A DNA stretch of 5,846 bases, taken from the NCBI GenBank assembly GCA_937124525.1, contig CAKZLA010000455.1, positions 1 to 5,846 of the forward strand, read 5' to 3'. Origin of the DNA: an uncultured Desulfobacterium sp. (GTDB taxonomy: Bacteria; Desulfobacterota; Desulfobacteria; Desulfobacterales; Desulfobacteraceae). The notes beneath the pieces are model-generated. The model was given only the letters and a program-made list of their open reading frames with translations. It made no database searches and was not told the origin of the DNA. The translations under genes and the position numbers were made by a program. How positions within the stretch are numbered: the stretch's first letter is position 1; the number at the start of each line of letters is the position of its first letter. This document shows, one piece after another, positions 1-5,588 of this stretch.

Positions 1-1
1 C

Positions 2-601
2 AGCACGGTTTTTGCGTTAATCGTTGTATTGTTATTGTTGGTTCAGCAATACCAAAATGATTGGCTTACCGTTCAAACCCGTTCCACTGGCGAGAGCATT
101 GCGCGCCAGTACGCCAAGCTTTTACAACCCGCCTTTTTTACTCAAGACCGCCCCATGCTAGGACAAAACCAAAAGGCTGAATCAGAAAGTGCACTAACAC
201 AAAGGCAGTATATTGAAAGCGTTGCGACTGTATTGAAAAACGAACCGCACATCCTCGCCCTATCTGTATTTGATAAAAACGGCAGGTATATCGCACCATT
301 ACCCCAAATAGACAGTATTGTCGCGATAAGCCAATCGCAAAATGTTACGCCACTTACCTATGTCGAGGCGATTAATGATGACAAGGGTAATTTATTGGGG
401 TACGTGAACATTCATATGAATACACAGGCCGTGTTAGAAAGCCCCCTTACACTTCGGTATCAGCTTGCGCTTATCGCATGTATTCTCGTGTTTCTTGCTC
501 TGATGCTTGGCATTTACCTTACCCGCGCGTTTTACAAATCTCGACCTTGGTTTATACACGTCATCGAGTCTAAAAAGAAACAGATGAAGCTCACTCAATA
601 A
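2..601 (+). CDS. ytjB: YtjB/Smp-family inner-membrane protein, 5'-truncated by window edge
   Basis: The frame is open from position 2 to the TAA at 599-601, giving 199 visible residues. The first visible residues (S-T-V-F-A-L-I-V-V-L-L-L-L-V) are a transmembrane segment already under way, so the true start lies about 15-20 codons to the left and the TTG at 29 is not the start. After it comes a periplasmic stretch of about 140 residues, including 'ALSVFDKNGRYIAPLP' and 'GNLLGYVNIHMNTQAVL', then a second membrane helix near visible residues 154-174 and a short basic tail ending KKKQMKLTQ. This two-helix layout with a small sensor-like periplasmic domain, and the length, match E. coli YtjB/Smp (214 aa; Pfam describes the family as haemolysin-related virulence factor). 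The molecular function is not established. It converges on the TatD fragment with 17 bp between stops. In E. coli, ytjB and yjjV also lie in the same serB/deo region, which supports both calls. Confidence 0.72.
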   Translation, partial: STVFALIVVLLLLVQQYQNDWLTVQTRSTGESIARQYAKLLQPAFFTQDRPMLGQNQKAESESALTQRQYIESVATVLKNEPHILALSVFDKNGRYIAPLPQIDSIVAISQSQNVTPLTYVEAINDDKGNLLGYVNIHMNTQAVLESPLTLRYQLALIACILVFLALMLGIYLTRAFYKSRPWFIHVIESKKKQMKLTQ

Positions 602-618
602 GTGCTATTTAGCTCTCG

Positions 619-1281
619 CTAAACATGACTTTGCTCTATGCCAAATAGACGAAAATAGTTCGCTGTGGTAGTGGCTATTACTTCGCTAGGTGCAACGCTG
701 AAAGTCGAGCTAATCGCCTCTACCACATCATTTAGGTAGCAGGGTTCATTAGGTTCGCCCTGCCGGCCGCACATGGGCATATCCGGCGAGTCAGTTTCAA
801 GCAGAATGTTATCGAAGTGATGCTCTAATAAATAGCCTAAGGTTTCCCGTGTTTTTTTCGCGCGCTCATAGGTAATAGTGCCGCCTATTCCTAAATAAAA
901 GCCTCGCTCTATATACCTTTTTGCTACTTCCACACTGCCCGAGAAGGCGTGGATCACCCCTTCTCCTTGATACCTTGCCTGCTTAAACGCCTCCAGTAAC
1001 AAATGATGGCTTTTTCGATGATGCACAATTACGGGTAAAGTACAGCGCTCGGCAACGTTTAAATGGGCATTAAATACCTGCTGCTGCAAGTTAAAAGGCA
1101 CCTTGATATGCCCATCGATGCCGGTCTCACCAATGGCTTTTACTGACGGGTGGCGCATTGCTGCGGCATTTTCAAGTTGAGAAAGCTGACCTTTTAACAG
1201 TTGCTCTTGCGATAATGAAGCAATACCGTTTTTTAAGTCGCACTCGTTAGATGAAAGAAAGTAAGGATGAAGCCCAAGGGC
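619..1281 (-). pseudogene. yjjV: 3' portion of a YjjV-type TatD metal-dependent hydrolase, N-terminus replaced
   Basis: The last 220 residues of the chimeric frame align by eye with E. coli YjjV from its 'ALGLHP' motif to the C-terminus. TatD-family enzymes are metal-dependent (beta/alpha)8-barrel phosphoesterases/DNases. Visible ligands are E408 (GETGID), H443 (VIVHH), H467 (VIHAFSG) and D520 (LETDSPD), numbered in the 576-residue frame. 'GGTITYERAKKTR' and 'GRQGEPNEP' are typical of the YjjV branch. About 70-75 residues are missing, including the opening strand with the H-x-H pair that completes the metal site, so hydrolase activity is not expected. The stop at 619-621 is normal and faces ytjB. 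Its composition resembles the ytjB side of the window rather than the protease, which supports separate origins for the two halves. The symbol rests on motif memory; another TatD paralogue is possible. Confidence 0.68.
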
Positions 1282-2349
1282 AGTATCAATGGGAATAGCC
1301 ATACCCATTCCTTCAAATTTTCGTGTCAGTTCTTTTAATGTGTTAATGCCGATTACCTGACCTTTTTCATTCACCAGGGGACCACCGCTGTTACCGGGAT
1401 AAATTTGCGCATTGGTTTGGATATATTTGTCTGTAAAGCCGGATACGGTGCCGTTTTTCATTGTATCGGCAATATTGAGCGGGCTTCCGATGGCCCAGAC
1501 TTTCTGGCGTTGTGTCACACTACTCATCTCTGCCGGAAAAATAAAAGGCGTTTTGCACCCGTCAACTTTTAACAGGGCCAGATCATGATCACTGCTGGCA
1601 CGAACAAGGTAGGCATAAAGTATTTCTTTATTTTTAAGCGTAATTTTAAAATTCCGGTTCACCCCGGCCACTGCCTGCTGGTTTTCATAATCTGATTTTT
1701 CAGTTTTATAATTATTCTTCTCATCCTTAAAACGCGCCTGTTTTCGCTCAAAATCGTCTTTTAAGGCCTGATAATATTCCAGGCGGGACTGATATTGTTT
1801 TTCCAGTTCTTTTCTTTGCGAATGCCGGGCAGGATACTTTGCAATGGCAGCCTGCATTTCATCAAGAATGGCCTTTTCCCTGGCCAGCTGTTTTTCTCTG
1901 ATTTCAAAATCATCTTCAGCGGCTTCAACCTGATCATCAATATATTCAACCGCTTTACCAAACACTTCGGCCTGCTGCTCATCGCCCCGGATCACATGCC
2001 GGTTGGTCAGCAGGTATCCATTTTCAGAAATAAAAAACCCTGACCCAGTGCCAATCGACGATGTCACGGTCACTGTTGCCATGGCAGCAACGTCCACATC
2101 ATTTTCGGGATGATATTTTTCGTGCAGTTCCTTTTTCATATCCCTTAATCCGTCAACACCTTCAACCATACCTTCCATTTTTGTGACTTGTTCAGAATCG
2201 TATACCGGCGGCGTATCCGTAAATATCCAGTTCCCATTGTCATCCTGATACTGATAGACTTCAGCGGAGCTGATTCCACAAACCGTAAAAACAATAAACA
2301 GAATAATAGTCACGTAAGCCATACTTATTTTATCCATCCAGGCACCCAT
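619..2349 (-). CDS. Chimeric frame: DUF4124 + trypsin-like secreted protease fused to C-terminal part of a TatD hydrolase
   Basis: This is a 576-residue frame from ATG 2349. That start is preferred because GGGGA lies about 7 nt upstream and a signal peptide follows at once (core 'AYVTIILFIVFTVCGISSA', residues 11-29); the frame is open to a TTG at 2478 but the added residues look non-coding. Residues 30-48 (EVYQYQDDNGNWIFTDTPP) are a DUF4124 motif. Residues 90-356 are an HtrA-like chymotrypsin fold with the triad H118 (TNRHVI), D256 (DLALLK) and S321 (GNSGGP). Between H118 and D256 sits a charged, coiled-coil-rich insertion of about 100 residues (124-226). The protease half should be exported to the periplasm or beyond. 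At residue 357-360 the sequence becomes a TatD hydrolase (to 576), normally a cytoplasmic enzyme, without its N-terminal HxH motif. Natural proteins of this architecture are not known to me. A recombination product or a misassembly is more likely than a designed fusion. The frame is intact, so the protease moiety may be active. Confidence 0.7.
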   Translation of the reverse strand: MGAWMDKISMAYVTIILFIVFTVCGISSAEVYQYQDDNGNWIFTDTPPVYDSEQVTKMEGMVEGVDGLRDMKKELHEKYHPENDVDVAAMATVTVTSSIGTGSGFFISENGYLLTNRHVIRGDEQQAEVFGKAVEYIDDQVEAAEDDFEIREKQLAREKAILDEMQAAIAKYPARHSQRKELEKQYQSRLEYYQALKDDFERKQARFKDEKNNYKTEKSDYENQQAVAGVNRNFKITLKNKEILYAYLVRASSDHDLALLKVDGCKTPFIFPAEMSSVTQRQKVWAIGSPLNIADTMKNGTVSGFTDKYIQTNAQIYPGNSGGPLVNEKGQVIGINTLKELTRKFEGMGMAIPIDTALGLHPYFLSSNECDLKNGIASLSQEQLLKGQLSQLENAAAMRHPSVKAIGETGIDGHIKVPFNLQQQVFNAHLNVAERCTLPVIVHHRKSHHLLLEAFKQARYQGEGVIHAFSGSVEVAKRYIERGFYLGIGGTITYERAKKTRETLGYLLEHHFDNILLETDSPDMPMCGRQGEPNEPCYLNDVVEAISSTFSVAPSEVIATTTANYFRLFGIEQSHV

Positions 2350-2466
2350 GCTGTTTTCCCCATTGATTGAACTCGTGAATAATCCGGATTTTTCATTTCT
2401 ACGATCCGTATCAGTACATAATACAATAAAAACCGATGTCTGTAAAAATAAATCTTTATGGTTATC

Positions 2467-2491
2467 CACTTCGCTCAAGTTGAACGAAGTG
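2467..2491. repeat. Hairpin CACTTCG...CGAAGTG
   Basis: A perfect 7-bp inverted repeat (2467-2473 with 2485-2491) encloses an 11-nt loop that itself contains CTCAAGTTGA. It lies about 120 bp upstream of the protease start. The reverse complement of CTCAAGTTGA recurs at 2638-2647, beyond the REP pair. There is no T-run next to it, so a terminator role is not supported. Confidence 0.45.
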
Positions 2492-2517
2492 AGCCGTCAA
2501 AACCAAGGGTCTTTTTT

Positions 2518-2546
2518 CCTGGATACCCGCCTTCGCGGGTATGACG
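2518..2546 (+). repeat. REP-like palindrome, copy 1
   Basis: The stem is ATACCCGC/GCGGGTAT (8 bp) with a CTTC loop, inside the wider context CTGGAT...ATGACG. This matches the dispersed 'CTGGATtCCCGC..GCGGGaATGACG' family of intergenic palindromes seen in many proteobacterial genomes. It forms an inverted pair with the copy at 2580-2606. Confidence 0.7.
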
Positions 2547-2579
2547 AACGTCGATTCTTTAATGATGAATAAAGGTTAT

Positions 2580-2606
2580 GTCATTCCCGCAGAGGCGGGA
2601 ATCCAG
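2580..2606 (-). repeat. REP-like palindrome, copy 2 (inverted)
   Basis: The stem is ATTCCCGC/GCGGGAAT (8 bp) with an AGAG loop, flanked by GTC and CCAG. Read on the minus strand it is CTGGATTCCCGC...ATGAC, the same motif as copy 1 in opposite orientation, 33 bp away. Two opposed REP units resemble a BIME. No RAYT-type transposase gene is present in the window. Confidence 0.7.
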
Positions 2607-2782
2607 TGCCATATATCCAAAATAACAACTATTAAGCTCAACTTGAGTAAACCGGATGGGCGCGGGGTCGGGCCAAGCTAACTTGCTGAAAATTTGAAAA
2701 ATGGTTTAAAAAACAGACCGTATATATGGCCTATTGGACTGTTTTTGAGGCTAAAAAAGGCACTTTAAGAAAAAAGCTAAAA

Positions 2783-2820
2783 TGCTGTCAACGGTCGTGA
2801 AAAGTGAGCCACTTTTCCGG
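2783..2820. repeat. Possible relic of another IS21-type terminus
   Basis: The interval starts TGCTGTCAACGG and contains GAAAAGTGAGCCACTTTTC, an 8-bp inverted repeat around AGC. Its reverse complement reads CCGGAAAAGTGGCTCAC, which matches 14 of 17 positions with CCGAAAAAGTGGCCGAC at the inner edge of the right repeat array (starting 5464). The GTGGC-CAC core and the TG start are IS21-like. No partner end was found right of the intact element, so it is at best a remnant. It could also be an unrelated palindrome. Confidence 0.3.
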
Positions 2821-2855
2821 TTCCTATTCCTTTTTTATTTTTACCTTTTTCATCG

Positions 2856-2997
2856 TGCATATTCCGGATGATTCCGGCCACCTGTTTCGGGCGAAGTCGG
2901 CCACCCATTCCGATTGATTCCGGCCACTGATTCCGGAGGAAGTCGGCCACCCATTCCGACGGAAGTCGGCCGGTGATTCCGATTGATTTCGGCCACC
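2856..2997 (+). repeat. Left terminal repeat array of the IS, six units of about 23 bp
   Basis: The units are at 2856-2882, 2883-2905, 2906-2928, 2929-2951, 2952-2973 and 2974-2997. Each has the consensus [C/G/T]ATTCCGnnn followed by GA(A/T)(G/T)(T/C)CGGCCACC. They sit head to tail and are probably the sites that IstA binds. Unit lengths of 22-24 bp (27 for the outermost, which carries the IS tip) place the cores about two helical turns apart. Confidence 0.85.
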
Positions 2998-3078
2998 CCA
3001 AAAAACTTTTTCTGAGTAACGTCTGACGCTGGTTAATCCAAACCCAAAAAGGTAAGTTGTGCTTCTTTTAATATTCTT

Positions 3079-3086
3079 AAGGAGGT
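3079..3086 (+). promoter_or_regulatory. Shine-Dalgarno site of istA
   Basis: AAGGAGGT is a near-perfect anti-16S match and decides the start at ATG 3091. The spacer of only four bases is shorter than usual, which may moderate initiation. Confidence 0.7.
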
Positions 3087-3090
3087 GCAA

Positions 3091-4632
3091 ATGCCGGCGG
3101 AGAGAATAACCATGCGCAAAATCAGAGAAATTTTACGTCTAAAATTCGAATGCAGACTCAGTAACCGAAAAATTGCCAACAGCACTTCCATTGCTCGAAG
3201 CACGGTAAGCGACTATGTTCAAAGGGCTTTAGCCGCTGGGCTGTCATGGCCCATGCCCGATGATATAGATGATGCCCAACTGGAACAGATCCTTTTTGAT
3301 CAGGTTCCAAACCCCACCAAAGACCAGCGGCCTCCACTAAATTTTTCAACAATCCATAAAGAGCTCAAACGCAAGGGCGTCACCCTCATGCTGTTATGGC
3401 ATGAATATAAAGCCGAAAATCCACAAGGATATCAATACAGTCAGTTCTGCCATCGATACCGGCAATGGTGCAATAAACTCGACCCGGTGATGCGGCAGGA
3501 TCATCGGGCAGGCGAAAAACTGTTTGTCGATTACAGTGGCATGACTGTCCCGATTACAGATCCCGGCAACGGCCAGACTCGGAATGCAGAAATTTTTGTC
3601 GCCTGTATGGGAGCATCCAATTACACCTATGCCGAAGCCTCATTAACACAAAGCCTCCCTGACTGGGTTGATTCACATGTCCGGGCTCTGGAATTTCTGG
3701 GTGGTGTGCCGGAACTGATCATTCCCGATAACCTCAAAAGCGCTGTCAATAAAGCCTGCCGATATGAACCGGACCTGAACCCAACGTATCTTGACATGGC
3801 CAGACACTACGACACGGCCGTTATTCCAGCACGGGTTCGGGCACCAAAGGACAAAGCCAAGGCCGAAGTTGGCGTCCAGATTGTGGAGCGCTGGATTCTG
3901 GCGAAACTTCGAAACCGAACGTTTTTTAGCATAACGGAGCTGAACCGGGCCATTGCAATACTTCTGCTTGATTTAAACAACAAGCCCTTTCAAAAACTAC
4001 CGGGAACCAGAAAAACCGTGTTTGAGTCGATGGACAAGCCAGCGTTAAAGCCGCTGCCGGTTGCCCGATACCAGTTTGCCCAGTGGAAAAAAGCCCGGGT
4101 TCACGTTGATTATCATATTGAAGTTGATCGCCATTATTACAGCGTCCCTTACCAGTTGCTGAAAAAAGAACTGGATGTTCGACTGACCGAAAATACAGTG
4201 GAATGTTTTTATAAAGGCAAAAGCGTTGCTTGTCATGTTCACAGCGACCGGCAGGGACGACATACCTCGGTCAAGGAACATATGCCCAAGAGTCATCAGA
4301 AATTCGTGGAATGGACACCGGAACGCCTGCTTAATTGGGCAGGTAAAATCGGTCCTCATACAGCCGAATTAATTGAAAATGTGATGAGATCCCGTATGCA
4401 TCCTCAGCAGGGATTTCGGAGTTGTCTGGGGATTCTCAGACTGGGCAAAAGTTACGGTGAAGATCGTCTGGAGGCAGCCGCAAACCGCGCCAATCAAATC
4501 AACGGCAGAAGTTACAAGAGCGTTGAGTCAATTCTGAAAAATGGCCTGGACCGCAAGGATCTCCCGGGAAAAAAGTCGTCAGATACACCGATTGATCACA
4601 CCAATATCAGAGGCAAAAAATATTATAATTAA
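3091..4632 (+). CDS. istA: IS21-family transposase IstA (DDE integrase fold)
   Basis: A 513-residue protein, a normal length for IstA, that catalyses strand transfer of the IS ends. ATG 3091 is chosen because a near-perfect AAGGAGGT (3079-3086) lies just upstream; the spacer is short (4 nt). The in-frame GTG at 3085 overlaps the Shine-Dalgarno sequence and is unlikely. The N-terminus (MPAERITMRKIREILRL) and a helix-turn-helix near residues 20-46 (LSNRKIANSTSIARSTVSDYV) are family hallmarks and read the terminal repeats. The catalytic acids of the RNase H-like core are D147 (LFVDYSG), D213 (LIIPDNLKSAV) and E259 (KDKAKAEVGV). A C-terminal beta-barrel region follows (about 330-385: 'VHVDYHIEVDRHYYSVPYQL'). 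The tail from about 485 is basic and low in complexity. istB follows after 51 bp, so the two are probably co-transcribed. No clear promoter was seen between 2998 and 3078. Confidence 0.96.
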   Translation: MPAERITMRKIREILRLKFECRLSNRKIANSTSIARSTVSDYVQRALAAGLSWPMPDDIDDAQLEQILFDQVPNPTKDQRPPLNFSTIHKELKRKGVTLMLLWHEYKAENPQGYQYSQFCHRYRQWCNKLDPVMRQDHRAGEKLFVDYSGMTVPITDPGNGQTRNAEIFVACMGASNYTYAEASLTQSLPDWVDSHVRALEFLGGVPELIIPDNLKSAVNKACRYEPDLNPTYLDMARHYDTAVIPARVRAPKDKAKAEVGVQIVERWILAKLRNRTFFSITELNRAIAILLLDLNNKPFQKLPGTRKTVFESMDKPALKPLPVARYQFAQWKKARVHVDYHIEVDRHYYSVPYQLLKKELDVRLTENTVECFYKGKSVACHVHSDRQGRHTSVKEHMPKSHQKFVEWTPERLLNWAGKIGPHTAELIENVMRSRMHPQQGFRSCLGILRLGKSYGEDRLEAAANRANQINGRSYKSVESILKNGLDRKDLPGKKSSDTPIDHTNIRGKKYYN

Positions 4633-4670
4633 AAACCATCTCTCGGCGGTCAATTATTTTAAATAAAAAA

Positions 4671-4675
4671 AAGGA
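4671..4675 (+). promoter_or_regulatory. Ribosome-binding site of istB
   Basis: AAGGA follows an A-rich run and lies eight bases before ATG 4684, which supports independent translation initiation of istB rather than coupling to istA. Confidence 0.6.
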
Positions 4676-4683
4676 AAAACATA

Positions 4684-5421
4684 ATGTTGAAACACCCGAT
4701 TTTAGAAAATTTGCAGGCCATGAAATTTCTCGGAATGCGCAAGGCTTTTGAAGACCAGTTGGAAATGGCGGATATTGAGAAGCTGTCGTTTGAGGAGCGT
4801 TTTGGTTTGCTTGTGGATCGTGAAAAAACGGAAAGAGAAAACCGGCGTTTAAGCACTCGGCTGCGCAAAGCAAAACTGCGTCACCAGGCCAGCATGGAGG
4901 ATATTGATTTTAAGCATCCCCGTGGCCTGGACAAACAGCTGATGCTGTCGCTTGGGGCATGCGAATGGATAAAATCACATCACAATATATTTATCATGGG
5001 GCCGACCGGCATCGGCAAGTCATATTTGGCCTGCGCCATAGCCCAGAAGGCCTGCCGGGAAGGATATAGTGCGCTATATCTGCGTTTGCCGAAACTGTTC
5101 TCCGAACTGAGTCTGGCCAAAGGCGACGGGCGTTACGGTAAGCTGTTGACCGGGTTTTCCCGGACGAATTTACTGATTTTAGATGACTGGGGATTATCAA
5201 AATTAAATAAAGAGCAGCAGCGGGATTTTCTGGAGATTGTCGAAGACCGTTATGAAGTCGGTTCCACCGTGATAACCAGCCAGTTGCCGGTATCGCATTG
5301 GCATGAGGTGATTGATGATCCAACTCTGGCTGATGCTATACTCGATCGTTTGGTTCACAATGCTTATAAGATAAATTTGAAAGGAGATTCCATGCGGAAA
5401 AAGAAAAGAAAGTTGACTTAA
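4684..5421 (+). CDS. istB: IS21-family helper ATPase IstB (AAA+)
   Basis: A 245-residue protein, the usual IstB length. IstB is a DnaC-like AAA+ ATPase that oligomerises on target DNA, bends it and hands it to IstA. Residues 1-75 form the helical N-terminal domain ('LENLQAMKFLGMRKAFEDQL'). Walker A is GPTGIGKS (106-113), Walker B is LLILDDWG (163-170), sensor I lies at 'GSTVITSQ' (193-200) and the arginine-containing 'DAILDRLVHNAYKI' at 217-230. All the expected catalytic residues are present, so the protein should be active. AAGGA (4671-4675), eight bases upstream of the ATG, is the ribosome-binding site. The C-terminus ends in a lysine/arginine cluster (MRKKKRKLT). It is the second gene of the IS operon, and the right repeat array begins 50 bp after its stop. 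Comparable ATPases occur in Tn7-like (TnsC) and phage Mu (MuB) systems, but size and partner identify IstB. Confidence 0.97.
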   Translation: MLKHPILENLQAMKFLGMRKAFEDQLEMADIEKLSFEERFGLLVDREKTERENRRLSTRLRKAKLRHQASMEDIDFKHPRGLDKQLMLSLGACEWIKSHHNIFIMGPTGIGKSYLACAIAQKACREGYSALYLRLPKLFSELSLAKGDGRYGKLLTGFSRTNLLILDDWGLSKLNKEQQRDFLEIVEDRYEVGSTVITSQLPVSHWHEVIDDPTLADAILDRLVHNAYKINLKGDSMRKKKRKLT

Positions 5422-5471
5422 GACCGGTAATTTGTGAGGTAGAAAAAACAGCGTCGCTTTGCTCCGAAAAA

Positions 5472-5588
5472 GTGGCCGACATCGCCCGGAATGGGTGGCC
5501 GGATTCAATCGGAATCACCGGCCGACATCATCCGGAACAGGTGGCCGACTTCCTCCGGAATGGGTGGCCGACATCACCGGAATACGCA
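5472..5588 (-). repeat. Right terminal repeat array of the IS, five units of about 23 bp
   Basis: The units, inverted relative to the left array, are at 5563-5588 (outermost, carrying the tip), 5540-5562, 5518-5539, 5494-5517 and 5472-5493. The core GG(T)GGCCGAC, reverse complement GTCGGCCACC, is repeated with TTCCGG spacers. These are presumed IstA sites and pair with the left array. Units 2 and 4 of the left array resemble unit 2 here most closely. Confidence 0.85.

Larger units (their letters stand above)
2350..2855. other. Gene-free interval between the protease start and the IS left end
   Basis: No convincing gene lies here on either strand. It holds the upstream region of the protease (2350 to about 2460), a small hairpin and two REP-like palindromes (2467-2606), an inverted repeat AAAAACAG/CTGTTTTT (2709-2716 and 2739-2746, spacer 22 nt), and a GAAAAGTG-AGC-CACTTTTC motif near 2799-2817 that looks like another IS21-type end. 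The 2650-2855 part has A- and T-rich runs and short frames only. If the IS had simply inserted in mlaC, the remaining mlaC codons should appear here on the minus strand; the reverse translation shows nothing resembling them. Confidence 0.6.
2856..5588 (+). mobile_element. IS21-family insertion sequence, apparently complete (2733 bp)
   Basis: The element has istA and istB in the usual order and orientation, and multiple terminal repeats at both ends in opposite orientation. The left tip is TGCATATTCCGG; the right tip on the minus strand is TGCGTATTCCGG (11 of 12 identical), followed in both by GGCCACC-type units. This gives the 5'-TG...CA-3' ends typical of IS21. The length is within the family's usual 2-2.5 kb or slightly above, the excess lying in the long repeat arrays. 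Both open reading frames are intact, so it may be mobile. No 4-8 bp target duplication is visible: the left flank ends ...TTTCATCG and the right flank begins GTTAATCG. The ends were set by matching the two tips, so they could shift a few bases. Confidence 0.88.

Noticed and set aside
29..31. TTG as the start of the first gene
   Set aside because: The frame is open to the window edge and the codon lies inside a transmembrane helix, so the gene starts outside the window.
2350..2478. N-terminal extension of the protease to a TTG at 2478
   Set aside because: The extra residues precede a well-formed signal peptide, overlap the hairpin at 2467-2491 and have no convincing ribosome-binding site. ATG 2349 fits better.
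2467..2606. CRISPR array or rho-independent terminators
   Set aside because: There are only two palindromic units in opposite orientation with no regular spacers, and no T-run follows either stem. REP-like elements explain them.
2741..2790. Outward promoter on the minus strand with TTGACA near 2785-2791
   Set aside because: A TTGACA-like hexamer is present in the reverse complement, but no acceptable -10 hexamer lies at 16-18 bp spacing and there is no adjacent gene for it to drive.
2777..3090. Two overlapping minus-strand frames (74 and 88 aa) with repeated W-P-x-S-I-G and R-N-x-W-P motifs
   Set aside because: They are translations of the left terminal repeat array of the IS. The protein repetition follows from the DNA repeats, no ribosome-binding site is seen, and they extend into non-coding flank.
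4994..5323. Minus-strand frame of 109 aa opposite istB
   Set aside because: It lies wholly antisense to the well-supported IstB coding region and has no recognisable domain. The same applies to the antisense frames over istA at 3158-3352 and 4045-4359.
2856..5588. Cargo-carrying or CRISPR-guided transposon related to IS21/Tn7
   Set aside because: Only istA and istB lie between the ends, with no extra gene, guide RNA array or target selector. It is an ordinary two-gene IS apart from its repeats.
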